A stretch of 64,000 nt of DNA from contig OZ037923.1 of assembly GCA_964035575.1 (NCBI GenBank), positions 558,001-622,000 of the forward strand, written 5' to 3'. A model generated the notes under the pieces. It worked only from the letters and a program-made list of their open reading frames with translations. It did not search any database and was not told the origin of the DNA. The DNA is from Rhynchopus sp. YZ270_cl-10. Taxonomy: Eukaryota > Euglenozoa > Diplonemea > Diplonemida > Diplonemidae. The translations under genes were made by a program, and so were the position numbers. Position 1 is the first letter of the stretch. Every line of letters begins with the position of its first letter. Positions 11,228 to 23,406 of this stretch are shown here, one piece after another.

Positions 11228-11975
11228 GGTGTCGTGAATGCATTATTTGCGCACGAGAAAGAGGACGAGCGGGGGGAAAGGCGTGAATGTGGGGTAGCCG
11301 GTCACGGCGGAGTACGGTTTTCCCACACTGATTGTGGCGAAGATATGGGTAGAGGAGGGGGTGGTCATGCGGGGCACCCTCCCTCTGGGAGACATCTTCA
11401 CGTGGTCCAGCCGAACCACTGACACGGATTCGGTATGTCCGCAGAAAGCTGGCTGGCAGTGCAGAAAGGCCTGATGGGGTCAAGGTGGTTGCGCTCATGA
11501 AAAAACAGACTATCGAAACAACCTGGGGGTGCACTTATAGCATATTATCCTTTTATTCTGGATGCGGATTAAATCATAGAGGCTCAAAACCACAACATTC
11601 TTGCTTTATTTTGCATTTTTGGACTCGGGTGGGGAGACAGTGCACAGGAGTGTTGGGTGGTGGTCTTACGTTTGGGGGGTTGTCTTGATTTTGACCTGTG
11701 ACAGGAGTCTTGTCGACCACCTCTGCACCCTTGTACCCCTCCGACCCCGGTGGGGTCCTTCTCGCAGGCAACTCAAACAGCAAGGGGAAACCCACCGTAC
11801 AAAATAACAGGACAAAAATAAGTTTGGCACCAACCCCAAAAAGGCTTAGTACTTTATCACTCTGGCGTCACTTTCGTTATCGAGGAAAATGCGGTAAAAC
11901 AACCACACCAAAAATCGGGAAAGACATGATCAGAAGTCGCAAGCTTAACAAAACGTAACGAAACAAAACGTCACT
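11228..11975. other. Spacer upstream of array copy 2
   Basis: A GC-richer block (about 11230-11530) is open in two minus-strand frames but has no recognisable domain. The block 11590-11830 is a diverged homologue of 18590-18810 and shares GGGGAAACCCACCGTACAAA. Its minus-strand frame (11574-11795) is not conserved as a frame in the other copy, so coding is not supported. Confidence 0.5.
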
Positions 11976-12719
11976 AAAAATAAAGTAACGCATACAAAAA
12001 AAATAGCGTGTAAAGTGGATGGACCTCTTCACACAGGTTTCATATGTGTAGTTGCCAAGTCTTGACACATCTTTCACTTCACCACGAGAGGATGTACACT
12101 CACAATGAGGTACTATTTATTCAGTGTGGAAGTTATGAATGATGTGAACACAACTTTAGCATGGGAGAATAACGAGCGAATCAGAAGAAAAATAAATGAA
12201 AATGCAAACAATGAATAAACCTCACATCACACACATCGACAAAGAAACAATGTTCCTTGAAGTGTGTCAATGCACACACTAATCAATGAGTGCTCAACAG
12301 GATCCAAGCACACAGCACCCTCAGCCCTCTTGGTCTCACCACATAAAATAGCTGCACAAGATCTCTTGTATTGTTTGAAACAAAAACTGTCAAAAATATT
12401 AAAATGGGCAGCATGATTCCTGGTGGGTGCTGTCCTTTCTTCAAAGGTCAACACACACAAACGTACTGGACACGGGTCACCACCTCCCTAAGCAGCGACT
12501 GAATTATGGGAAGAAGGCACCTCGTACAACAACGTGTTCAGCGTGTGTCGCACAAACATAGTAAAACAAGAGCAATATAGAAACAAGAAAACGTAACGAC
12601 AACAAACAGTGTCAGATACAACGCAGTGCGCCATCTGCATCTACGTTCGTTTCAATCAGAGACATATAGTCACACAGCCTGTTCGCGTTCATAGGCGTGT
12701 CGACGTCAGCCCAGAGTCT

Positions 12720-14112
12720 CTAAACGCTCTGTACCTGGTCGTTCATGTGACGACGCCACTCAATGTCCGAATTATTGCGACCTGGACGTAAGTTAGCAAC
12801 CGCCCTGTGTGGTGGTGTTGACTGGTTTGGGTCCCACTGCTCCTGTTGCCACTGAGGTGCGCTGGAGTTGCTTCCCTGGCGTGTAGGTTGGTGCAGGTGC
12901 TGTGTCGGGACCACAACAGGGGGCTCATGTCTGGCATGAGGGTCCCATCCCGCTTGCTCCCAAAGAGGAGCTGCGGCGGGGTTGGCCGCCAACAGGGACG
13001 GGTCTGCAACACTTGAGCTCCGTGAAAGTGGCGGTGTTGGTCGAATCTCTGGTGGAGGCATCACCGGCTCAGGTGGAGGTGGCGCAATGTAGCTTTCTAA
13101 CAAAGGATCTGCAGCCTGTGGTGATGTCGGGTGAGGTGAGGTGACAAAGTGTGTGTTGCTTGCATACCTGCATTTCATGGTCTTCTGAGCTTGGAACGGA
13201 ATACGTGGCATTCTTTGCTTTGCGAACTTCACGGGCGTAATCCCAATTCGCATAAATCACCACCAAGAACGTCGATCCCGCAAACGACACCAACGAAATG
13301 AACCACAGTCTCGCTTTCTCCTCTTTTGTCTGTGACACGATCCCCATCACTTCGGCCATTGTTGGAGAGTTGAACTCAACCATGTAATCCGCATCCCCAA
13401 CTTTCTTCAGTTGATCCTTCTCTTCTGTGTCCATGTAGTGGATGGAGTGGAACTTCCGCATCGAGGTGTACGCACCTATTTTCGATTCGTCGAAGCCACA
13501 CGCTGCCATAGAGCTTCCCTTAACCACACACACTGCCCACAGGGGTGGATCGAATTGGCATCCAACGACAGGCCCGTTGTAAACGATTGGTGCCACTGTG
13601 TGCGACCAGCCCCATTCGTTTTTGTTCTTGTGTCTGTTCCAGTCAATGGTCCATTCGGGGTCTTCCAGGGTGAAGTAGGAGTGGTTTGCTGGAAGAGTGA
13701 GCTTGCTTGGGGTGGTGGAACGCATGCAGCCGATGGAGTACGGTCTGTCCCCGATGAGTCCGTCTTCCGCGAGCTTCAGTTCTCGGAACTTCGAGAACGG
13801 GGGGAAGAAGGTGATTGTGCAGATCGTGATGTAAAAGAACACTGAATACAAGAACTGCTGAGTCCCGCTGTAAGGACACCGCAAACCTGTTGTATAGAGG
13901 AAGTAACTGAGCGGGGGCAGAATAAGAAAGATGAGGACACCAATGGTGCCCATAAACGTCCATAAATGTATCTCGCCCGCCTTCGTCAGCAATATATCCC
14001 TATCGATCTGCTCCGTAGTGAACAAATCAAGGTAGAAGAAAGCAACGAACACCACCCACACTGTGAGTGTCGATACTGCAACACTTTTCTTCGTCTGTGT
14101 AGTGTATCCCAT
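12720..14112 (-). CDS. Four-helix membrane protein, array copy 3
   Basis: Exon 1 14112-13168, 52-nt intron 13167-13116, exon 2 13115-12720; 446 residues, close to the length of the diverged paralogue at 25.9-27.5 kb. The N-terminus reads MGYTTQTKKSVAVSTLTVW. It has all four loop cysteines, the full Pro-rich tail and the C-terminal block EWRRHMNDQVQSV. It is the most complete array member together with copy 4. Confidence 0.88.
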
Positions 14113-14578
14113 GGGAAGCAGTGCTTCCACTGTGTTGTGTCAGAGCATCTGTTGTATGTGGTGTGACAGGGGTGGGTTTGGAGTGGGAGGATGTGAGGCA
14201 TTTCAGTGTGCTGCATCCTGCACCAGAATGGCTGGTCTGCAGGGGCGCGAGGTGGCGATGGAATCCGCACAATTTGTGGGTGGCTGTCAGGTTAATTGTA
14301 ATACGAGCACTGCAATGATGGAAGTCTCGTTGTTCTTTCTCGTCGACTTCTCTTGGCCATACTACCAGAAAAGAAGTGATACCGGGAATTTTATAGTCCC
14401 CTTTGTAAACCACATTGTTTTGTTCTTCCTTTTTGCTTTCAACCTTTTTTATTCATTTACTTTTTTGTTGTTTGGGAGACACGCCCTACGTGTCGGTTCT
14501 GTGGAAAGACCAGCACGGAACCACCTGCGTGCTCCCTTTTCATGTCGATCCATGAAAACTGTATCACAAGTGATACCG

Positions 14579-14897
14579 GGAAAAAAAGTTTGTAAATTGT
14601 GGAAGACGCAAAACAAACTCGCGAACGAAAAAAGGGTTTTTTCTGCGAAGTGGTGGTAATGGGGAGAATAAAACATTACGAAAAAACCTCCACTCTCATT
14701 TCGCAAGCTTCATTTCCGTTTTGGTTTTCTCCTCACAAAAAAAAAGTTTAAACTGCGGAAGACGCCAAACAAACTCGCGAACGAAAAAAGAGTTTTTTCT
14801 GCGAGGTGTGTGGTGAGGGGGGAGAATAAAACATTACGAAAAAACCTCCACTATCATTTTCGCAAGCTTCAGTATCATTTTGGTTCTCTCCTCACAC
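14579..14897. repeat. Tandem duplication of about 159 bp in spacer 3
   Basis: Two adjacent copies begin GAAAAAAAGTTTGTAAATTG and AAAAAAAAGTTTAAACTGCG. Both contain GAATAAAACATTACGAAAAA and end at TTCTCCTCAC. Several substitutions separate them. Non-coding. Confidence 0.8.
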
Positions 14898-14996
14898 GAA
14901 AATTACGGGGGCGGGGAAAGCTATTTCTAAACAAAGTTATTTGGCACACCAAAAATCAGGAACGACATAATCCGAAGTCGCAAAACTAACAAAACT

Positions 14997-15176
14997 CGTA
15001 GTCAGCCTGAGTCCGCCAAAAAATAAAGTCCCACCCGCCCGAGACCCGAGCTGAGACGGACCTTAGACTGAGTCCGCCCAGACTCGGCCCGAGTCCGCCA
15101 AGTCCGTCAAGTCCGTCAAGTCCGCCCAAGTTTTGGCGGACTTGAGACGGACTATGACGGACTCATGCGGACTACG
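14997..15176. mobile_element. MITE with GTCCGCC-rich ends
   Basis: Imperfect TIRs CGTAGTCAGCCTGAGTCCG and CGTAGTCCGCATGAGTCCG face each other, inserted in spacer sequence that is continuous in sister units (AACAAAAC). The interior CCCAGACTCGGCCCGAGTCC recurs at 60694-60745, so this is a dispersed family. Confidence 0.65.
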
Positions 15177-15208
15177 AAGTATGAACAAAACGTACCTAAA
15201 ATAAAGCA

Positions 15209-15307
15209 CCGTAATCGGAATAATGTTCGACCGTAAAAAAGACAGAACTTCCAGAAAAATCCTGAGAGCTCGAACATTATTACGGTCGACAATTTTTCCG
15301 ATTACGG
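15209..15307. mobile_element. MITE, Tc1/mariner type (array spacer 3)
   Basis: Same 99-bp element, same orientation and same spacer position as 9377-9475. It shares the internal TCCTGAGAGCTCGAACATTA. The left flanking TA has become CA. The shared position implies a common ancestral insertion copied with the unit. Confidence 0.85.
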
Positions 15308-15871
15308 TAACACATACAAAAAAAATAGCGTGTAAAGTGGATGGACCTCTTCACACAGGTTTCGTATGTGTCGTTTACAAGTCTTGTCACATCTTTCATT
15401 TCAACACGAGAAGACGTACACTCACAATGAGGTACTATTTATTCAGTGTGGAAGTTATGAATGATGTGAACACAACTTGAGCATGGGAGAATAACGAGCG
15501 AATCAGAAGAAAAATAAACGAAAATGCAAACGATGAATAAACCTCACATCACACACATCGACAAAGAAACAATGTTCCTGAAAGTGTGTCAATGCACACA
15601 CGAATCAATGAGTGCTCAACAGGATCCAAGCACACAGCACCCTCATCCCTCTTGGTCTCACTCAATAAAGATTGCAGGCTGAGGAGAGGATGTGTGCTGC
15701 AGAAGATCTGTTGTGTTGTGTTTGACACAAAAACTGTCAAAGAGAAAAGAGCAGAAACGACACCAAACAGTGTCAGATACAACGCAGTGCGCCATCTGCA
15801 TCGACGCTCGTTTCAATCAGAGACATATAGTCACACAGCCTATTCGCGTTCATAGGCGCGTCCACGCCACT

Positions 15872-17263
15872 CTAAAGGCTCTGTCCCTGGTCGTTCACGT
15901 GACGACGCCACTCAATGTCCGAATTACTACGACCTGGATGTAAGTTAGCAACCGCCCTGTGTGGTGGTGTTGACTGGTCTGGGTCCCACTGCTCTTGCTG
16001 CCACTGAGGTGCGCTGGAGTTGCCTCGTGCGGGTTGTGGCAGTTGCTGTGTCGGGACCACAACAGGGGGCTCATGTCTGGCATGAGGGTCCCATCCCGCT
16101 TGCTCCCAAAGAGGAGCTGCGGCGGGGTTGGCCGCCAACAGGGACGGGTCTGCAACACTTGAGCTCCGTGAAAGTGGCGGTGTTGGTCGAATCTCTGGTG
16201 GAGGCATCACCGGCTCAGGTGGAGGTGGCGCAATGTAGCTTTCTAACAAAGGATCTGCAGCCTGTGGTGATGTCGGGTGAGGTGAGGTGAGGTGACAAAG
16301 TGTGTGTTGCTTGCATACCTGCATTTCATGGTCTTCTGAGCTTGGAACGGAATACGTGGCAGTCTTTGTTTCGCGAACTTTATAAGCGTAATGACAATTC
16401 GCATAAATCACCACCAAGAACGTCGATCCCGCAAACGACAACAACGAAATGAACCACATTCTCGCTTTCTCCTCTTTTCTCTGTGACACGATCCCCATCA
16501 CTTCGGCCATTGTTGGAGAGTTGAACTCAACCATGTAATCTGCGTCCCCAACTTTCTTCAGTTGATCCTTCTCTTCTGTGTCCATGTAGTGGATGGAGTG
16601 GAACCTCCGCATCGAGGTGTACGCACCTATTTTCGATTCGTCGAAGCCACACGCTGCCATAGAGCTTCCCTTAACCACACACACTGCCCACAGGGGTGGA
16701 TCGAATTGGCATCCAACGACAGGCCCGTTGTAAACGATTGGTGCCACTGTGTGCGACCAGCCCCATGCTTCATGATTCTTGCTTCTGCTCCAGTCAATGG
16801 TCCATTCGGGGTCTTCCAGGGTGAAGTAGGAGTGGTTTGCTGGAAGAGTGAGCTTGCTTGGGGTGGTGGAACGCATGCAGCCGGTGGAGTACGGTCTGTC
16901 CCCGATGAGTCCGTCTTCCGCGAGCTTCAGTTCTCGGAACTTCGTGAACGGAGGGAAGAAGGAGATTGTGCAGATCGTGATGTAGAAGAACACTGAATAG
17001 AATAAATATTGAGCCCCGTTGTAAGGACACCACAAACCTGACACATGGAGGAAGAAAATGAGCGGGATGAGAATAAGAAAGATGAGGACACCAAAGGTAC
17101 CCAGCAACGTCCATAAATGTATCAAGCCCTCCTCTGTCAGCAATATATCCCTATCGATCTGCTCCGTAGTGAACAAATCAAGGTAGAAGAAAGCCACGTA
17201 CACCACCCACACTGTGAGTGTCGATACTGCAACACTTTTCTTCGTCTGTGTAGTGTATCCCAT
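15872..17263 (-). CDS. Four-helix membrane protein, array copy 4
   Basis: Exon 1 17263-16319, 57-nt intron 16318-16262, exon 2 16261-15872; 444 residues. Helices and loop match copy 3; small differences cluster in helix 2 and the C-terminus (EWRRHVNDQGQSL). As in copy 1, the intron has an extra GGTGA-type repeat and is a multiple of three, so an unspliced transcript would still read through. Confidence 0.88.
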   Translation of the reverse strand: MGYTTQTKKSVAVSTLTVWVVYVAFFYLDLFTTEQIDRDILLTEEGLIHLWTLLGTFGVLIFLILIPLIFFLHVSGLWCPYNGAQYLFYSVFFYITICTISFFPPFTKFRELKLAEDGLIGDRPYSTGCMRSTTPSKLTLPANHSYFTLEDPEWTIDWSRSKNHEAWGWSHTVAPIVYNGPVVGCQFDPPLWAVCVVKGSSMAACGFDESKIGAYTSMRRFHSIHYMDTEEKDQLKKVGDADYMVEFNSPTMAEVMGIVSQRKEEKARMWFISLLSFAGSTFLVVIYANCHYAYKVRETKTATYSVPSSEDHEMQVCKQHTLCHLTSPHPTSPQAADPLLESYIAPPPPEPVMPPPEIRPTPPLSRSSSVADPSLLAANPAAAPLWEQAGWDPHARHEPPVVVPTQQLPQPARGNSSAPQWQQEQWDPDQSTPPHRAVANLHPGRSNSDIEWRRHVNDQGQSL

Positions 17264-17479
17264 GGGAAGCAGTGCTTCCACTGTGTTGTGTCAGATCATC
17301 TGTTGCATGTGGTGTGACAGGGGTGGGTTTGGAGTGGGAGGATGTGAGGCATTTCAGTGTGCTGCATCCTGCACCAGAATGGCTGGTCTGCAGGGGCGCG
17401 AGGTGGCGATGGAATCCGCACAATTTGTGGCTGTCAGGTTTATTGTAATGCGAGCACTCAGCGGGTTCCAATGTTTCAA

Positions 17480-18914
17480 ATCAGACTTTTAAAACCTCCC
17501 TGTTGACCATATTAATTAGACAGACATACAGATACTCCCTCACCTGTTACCGTTACCGCCCGCCGGATTTTTTGAAAACCAAAAATATTAATGCACACAC
17601 TCTGTTGATTCTAAAACGGGGTGGGGAAAAAATCGCGAATAGAAAAATGGGGGAGATATTGAAAAGTTGGAACGCTTCTGCACCCAGATCACACCAAACT
17701 GGGGACCTGGGTGTGATCCCTTTTTTGAAAAAATATAAAAGATCCTCTCGAAATAGTTCAAGATTGAACTGAGAGAAATAAGAAGAAAAAAACCCAAACC
17801 CTCCCAGACCAAACGGTCTAACCTGTTGCATTGACATAGTGTGGGGGAGAATGAGGAGCACGAGAATCGTCTTCGCGTATACTAAAAGATTTCCTAAGAT
17901 ATGTCACTGTCCCCGAAAACCCAGACAATTATACCCGCCAACTGATCTTGATAACTTGATAAAAGGAAGGAAGACTTATTTTCGTTGAACGCAGCCCAAA
18001 AGGGGAAATCCTGATGTGGCGCAAAGTGAAATGATGTGAAAAAGAAATGGATAAGTCGTTAACGATGTCAAATGTTGGCTTTCTTTTTTGTCTGGTTTCT
18101 AAACACACTTCGTGGAGGAAAAAAATAAAATTATGTAGAAAGTACCTAGGGAAAAAAGTTATGAATAGGTTCTATAGGAAAGATGTGGGTGGGGCTGTAC
18201 AGGGCCCATACCTATAGCACCTCACGATCACTTGGTGAGTAAGCAATTTTTTCTCGAGAGAAAAGTTGTTTTCCTTCACAGAGTGTTTTCTTGTACACTG
18301 TACACTACGGAAAACGCTGCATGGGTCTGGGTAACTGATTGCACAAAAACGAACGGTGTATAAGTCCGAAACCCCGTGTATAAGTCCGGAGGCCCTCAGC
18401 CCCCCCAAAAATCGGACTTATACGCAGACTTATGCATGGGGGAGGGTAGGTAGCTTTTTTTTCTCAGCCGCCCGCCGCTTTTTTCGAACACCAAAATAAC
18501 GGTAACATACCGGAAAAGTTACACTACCCTTATCAACTCAACCCTTACCAATTGCAAGAAAACCCAATAATATTTGGTCGCCAAGTTTTTTGTCCAACTG
18601 TATTTCCACTTTTGACTCAGGTGGGGTACACAGCACAGGAGTTTTAGGCTTGGTGGCGTACGTAGACGTCTTCAGCGTCTTGAGCTTTTTTCTACCGGTG
18701 TCAGAAGTCTTGGCGCACCACTACACCCCGGAGGGTGCCTTCTTGCAGGCAGCTCAAACAGCAGGGGAAACCCACCGTACAAAATAACCGGGGGAAAATA
18801 CGTTTGACACCACCCAAAAAAGGCTTAGTATAGGTCACTCTGGCGTAACGTTATCGAGGAAAAACCCGGTCAAACAACAGCACCAAAAAATAGTGAAAGA
18901 CATAATCAGAAGTC

Positions 18915-18947
<33 letters not shown>

Positions 18948-19190
18948 AAGTAATTGCTATCGGAAAAAAAACGGGGTGTGCTGTGGAACTCCATCCTGTA
19001 GAAATAATCTACAACACGCCCAGCATTCTGCTCTTCTACTGCGGAGCTTTCCACAGCACACCCCGCTTTTTTCTTAGCAATTAGTTGTTCTTGTTGTTAT
19101 TGTTATTTTCAACCACCTTCCTTCAACCCTTGTAGGGATCAGTTCGTATTTTTTTCGCGAAAACATGAAATTATACATTTCAAGAGAACA
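17480..19190. other. Long spacer between array copies 4 and 5
   Basis: No gene supported. It holds a hairpin-rich block around 18350-18440 (ATAAGTCCG repeats in both orientations), the block homologous to 11590-11830, a long A-run at 18919-18946, and a small TIR element (next entry). Confidence 0.6.
18953..19084. mobile_element. Small TIR element
   Basis: TTGCTA at the left and TAGCAA at the right bracket inverted arms CGGGGTGTGCTGTGGAA and its inverse. It has no coding frame and follows an A-run in the spacer of units 4/5. Confidence 0.6.
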
Positions 19191-19196
19191 AATTAA

Positions 19197-19717
19197 AAAG
19201 GGTCCTTATTTGCATTTTTGGGCTCCGCCCGTGCAGTGGTGGGGTCAATCTCGAAAATTGGACAATTTTTTGACCACTTAAATTTTGAGAAATATGAGCC
19301 CGGTTGCTTATACGTGGGGCCCATTTTCGGCTAAAATTTTCCTCAAAATCTGGTTTTGTAAAATTGACCCTTTACTCCCCCCCCACATCGATTTCAATAC
19401 TATACCTTACTTCACCTACGGTTGCCCTTACAGGGGGGTGAAGGAAGGTAAGTTGAAAAAGGGTCCTTATTTGCATTTTTGGGCTCCGCCCGTGCAGTGG
19501 TGGGGTCAATCTCGAAAATTGGACAATTTTTTGACCACTTAAATTTTGAGAAATATGAGCCCGGTTGCTTATACGTGGGGCCCATTTTCGGCTAAAATTT
19601 TCCTCAAAATCTGGTTTTGTAAAATTGACCCTTTACTCCCCCCCCACATCGATTTCAATACTATACCTTACTTCACCTACGGTTGCCCTTACAGGGGGGT
19701 GAAGGAAGGTAAGTTGA
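19197..19717. repeat. Two direct copies of an R1 unit (about 261 bp)
   Basis: Two near-identical adjacent units, both containing CCGTGCAGTGGTGGGGTCAA and TATACGTGGGGCCCATTTTC. They are followed by CGCAAACC repeats. The block sits inside the array spacer sequence GTCGCAAAACTAAC, interrupted at this point only in this unit, so it arrived after the array began to expand. Confidence 0.85.
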
Positions 19718-19795
19718 AAACCCGCAAACCCGCAAACCCGCAAACCCGCAAAACTAACAAAACGTGATGAAATAAAACGTACCTAAAATAAAGCA

Positions 19796-19892
19796 CCGTA
19801 ATCGGAATAATGTTCGACCGTAAAAAAGGTCGAACTTCCAGAAACATTAAAAGGTCGAACATTATCACGGAAAACCATTTTTCCGATTACGG
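19796..19892. mobile_element. MITE, Tc1/mariner type (array spacer 4)
   Basis: Third copy of the 99-bp MITE at the orthologous spacer position, slightly diverged in the middle (AACATTAAAAGGTCGAAC). TIRs CCGTAATCGGAA and inverse are intact. Confidence 0.82.
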
Positions 19893-20418
19893 TAACACAT
19901 AGAAAAAAAATAGCGTGTAAAGTGGATGGACCTCTTCACACAGGTTTCATAATATTATGTGTAGCTGCCAAGTCTTGTCACATCTTTCATGTCAACACGA
20001 GAAGACGTACACTCACAATGAGGTACTATTTATTCAGTGTGGAAGTTATGAATGATGTGAACACAACTTTAGCATGGGAGAATCAGAAGGGGGAATAAAT
20101 GAAAATGTAAACGATGAATAAACCTCACATCACACACATCGACAAAGAAACAATGTTCCTTAAAGTGTGTCAATGCACACACTAAACAATGAGTGCTCAA
20201 CAGGATCCAAGCACACAGCACCCTCATCCCTCTTGGTCTCACCATATAAAATGGAGCAAGAACACTCCACATTACAGGCTGTGGGAAGTGTGTGTGCTGC
20301 AGAAGATCTGTTGTGGTGTTTGAAACAAAAACTGTCAAAGAGAACAGAGCAGAATCAGAGACACATAGTCACACAGCCTGTTCGCGTTCACAGGTGTGTC
20401 CACGCTAGCCCAGAGTCT

Positions 20419-21736
20419 CTAAATGCTCTGTACCTGGTCGTCCATGTGGCAACGCCACTCAATGTCCGAATTATTGCGACCTGGGCGAAAATTAGGGACC
20501 GCCCTGTGTGGTGGTGTTGACTGGTTTGGGTCCCACTGCTCCTGCTGCCACTGAGGTGCGCTGGAGTTGCCTCGTGCGGGTTGTGGCAGTTGCTGTGTTG
20601 GGACCACAACAGGGGGCTCATGTCTGGCATTAGGGTCCCGTCTCGCTTGCTCCCAAAGAATCTCTGGTGGAGGTGGCGCAATGTAGCTTTCTAACAAAGG
20701 ATCTGCAGCCTGTGGTGATGTCGGGTGAGGTGAGGTGACAAAGTGTGTGTTGCTTGCATACCTGCATTTCATAGTCTTCTGAGCTTGGAACGGAACACGT
20801 GGCATTCTTTGCTTTGCGAACTTCACCAGCGTAATGACAATTCGCATAAATCACCAACAAGAACGTCGATCCCGCAAACGACAACAACGAAAAGAGCCAC
20901 ATTCTCGCTTTCTCCTCTTTTATCTGTGAAACGATCCCCATCACTTCGGCCATTGTTGGAGAGTTGAACTCAACCATGTAATCTGCGTCCCCAACTTTCT
21001 TCAGTTGATCCTTCTCTTCTGTGTCCATGTAGTGGATGGAGTGGAACCTCCGCATCGAGGTGTGCGCACCTATTTTCGATTCGTTGAAGCCACACGCTTC
21101 CATAGAGCTTCCCTGAACCACACACACTGCCCACAGGGGTGGATCGAATTGGCATCCAACGACAGGCCCGTTGTAAACGATTGGTGCCACTGTGTACGAC
21201 GTGGCCTTTTTTTCATGGTTCTTTCTTCTGCTCCAGTCAACGGTCCATTCGGGGTCTTCCAGGGTGAAGTAGGAGTGGTTTGCTGGAAGAGTGAGCTTGC
21301 TTGGGGTGGTGGAATTCATGCAGCTGATGGAGTACGGTCTGTCCCCGATGAGTCCGTCTTCCGCGCGCTTCAGTTCTCGGAATTTATAATCAGTGAATGG
21401 GGAGAAGAAGGAGATTGTGAAGAGAGTGACGTAAAAGAAGAATGAATATATTAAATGCTGAGTCCAGTTGTAGGGACAGTCCAAACCTGACCAATAGAGG
21501 AATAAAATGAGTGGGGTATGAATAAGAAAGATGAGGACAGCAAAGGTACCATAAAGTATCCACATGCTCACTATTCCCCCCTTTTCCATTGTAGCGATCT
21601 GCTCCGAAGTGAATAAATCAAGGTAGAAGAAAGCCACGTACACCACCCACACTGTGAGTGTCGATACTGCAACACGTGTCCTCGTCTGTGTAGTGTCAAT
21701 GCCCCTAAAAAGCAGCGTGTCAATACAAGGGCCCAT
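20419..21736 (-). CDS. Four-helix membrane protein, array copy 5
   Basis: Exon 1 21736-20762, 52-nt intron 20761-20710, exon 2 20709-20419; 421 residues. The N-terminus is longer than in its sisters (MGPCIDTLLFRGIDTTQ) because of a short leader duplication; the chosen ATG is again the first after the acceptor AACACAG. It has changes in helix 2 and in the loop (KFRELKRAED), and the Pro-rich tail lacks the RPTPPLSRSSS segment. It is the most diverged array member and the farthest upstream on the transcribed strand. Confidence 0.85.
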
Positions 21737-21849
21737 GAGAAGCAGTGCTTACACTGTGTTGTGTCAGAGCCTCTGTTGCATGTGGTGTGACATGTGGGGT
21801 GGGTTTGGAGTGAGGAGGATGTGAGCCGTACAACATGGACCTGACCGCT

Positions 21850-23406
21850 TTGTTCTATGTTGAAGAACAACGCAAAGGAACAGCAAGTTGGTAAGTGCAA
21901 ACCACTAACTAACATAGTTCTCGTTAATTGACAACACATTTCAAGGACCACGCTATGCTCCGCTACACTACGTATATTGGGTTAACAAAATAGAATTTCA
22001 CAGGCGTTCTTTGTTTTTGTGCCACAGCGGAACTTGAATAACGATATTAAAAAAAAATAAACGAATAAAGCTTCATCGGATGAACCTCATCTCCACGCCC
22101 AACACTGCTCGGCCAACTCCAGAACAGAAAAGCAAAAAAGCGTAACGAGAGCACCGCGGGAGGGCACCCAAACACGGAATGAATTGTGGGACCGCTTAGT
22201 CTCCAAAAAAACCTCCCATTTTTTATGTTGTGTTATATGCAAATAAACCAAGGTTTTTGCAAAGGAACACCGCAGACACCTTCGCAGGTTGTGTGCGTGC
22301 ATTTTTTTATCTTTAAGTTTAGTGTGAAAAGAAACCCCAGAAGAGGAATACAGTATTACCACAAGAAACTTGGTCTTCATAAATTTGGCGAATTTAAAGA
22401 TTTTTTGATGCCTTAATAGACGGCCAAACATATTTGGAGTGTTGTATTTTCACATTATTATGAGAAGAGGAAAATAGAAGTACTCCAGACAGATTATTGA
22501 TTTTTTTTTTTTCTTTCTGCAATGTACAGTAGTGTTATAACCTGATTTTTCACTTAGCAGGTGAGAATCTGTTCACCAGACCTGATACTCAGGGTGTGTG
22601 ATTTTCTTTTTCTTTTTTTTTTGCATCACTGTGAGAAAGACAACGAGACAAAAACTAGGACAAAAAAAAATTTTTTTTTTGACAACTTGTATTGTTGTTT
22701 GGACACCAGAGGATCTAAACTTCTTCTGTCTTTCAACCTCGGGGGGTTTTTTTTGGCATTTATTTTTTGTCCTGAACAAAATGGAAAACAAAAAAACAAA
22801 AAAAAAAGGAGGGAATTTCGTAAGATGAACCTAAGCCTCTCTGCACCGCGTCACCTACAAAAAAATAAACAATAAAGACACTCACAAAGTAAAAAAGTAA
22901 AGAAATACAAAAAAAAAAAAAAAAAAAAACAATAGATTTTCAATGTCAGGATAAAAAAAGATCGGGTCTTTGTGTGCTCAAATCCGGGTGTAACAAAAAA
23001 GGCGGATGTGCTCTTTTTTTTTTATGAAACTGTAATTGGATGTTTGGTGTTCGTGAATCCAAGTGAATCAAAACAGACAATTACAAAACACTGTTTTTTG
23101 GTTTCCATTTGTTTGCCCAAAAAGCGCTGCCTTCAACCTTTTTTTTTTTAGTACTGACAACTAAAAGATTTGTTGTTTCGTTTTATTTCATTTTTTTTTT
23201 TTTTTTTTTTTTTCCTTTTGAATCACAGAATTTTTATTCTCTGACAAATTGTTGGGATAGTATACACAGCCCCTTTTTTTGTTTCTGGCGTTTTATATTT
23301 TAAAAATTCGACAATCACTATTACACCTACTGGTATAAAGATCTGTTACTTAATGTTGGCGAAAGCCTTTTTTCGTACTACGGAAGGTACAGACGTTGAT
23401 CCTTTT
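21850..23406. other. Gene-free stretch with one family A module
   Basis: Very rich in A and T runs. The only structured signal is a family A module at about 22818-22854 read on the minus strand (GTGACGCGGTGCAGAGAGGC), directly preceded by TTTTTTTGTAG. No gene supported. Confidence 0.6.

Larger units (their letters stand above)
6855..21850. repeat. Tandem array of five gene units
   Basis: Five head-to-tail units are marked by the spacer anchor ATAGCGTGTAAAGTGGATGG at about 6892, 9487, 12000, 15319 and 19908. The downstream block GAGGTACTATTTATTCAGTG follows in each. Unit length varies from 2.5 to 4.6 kb because spacers gained transposons; the coding parts stay very similar. All genes are on the minus strand. 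Confidence 0.9.

Noticed and set aside
11172-11534. 120-codon minus-strand frame upstream of array copy 2
   Set aside because: Another minus-strand frame is equally open, the stretch is absent from other spacers, and no domain or splice structure supports it.
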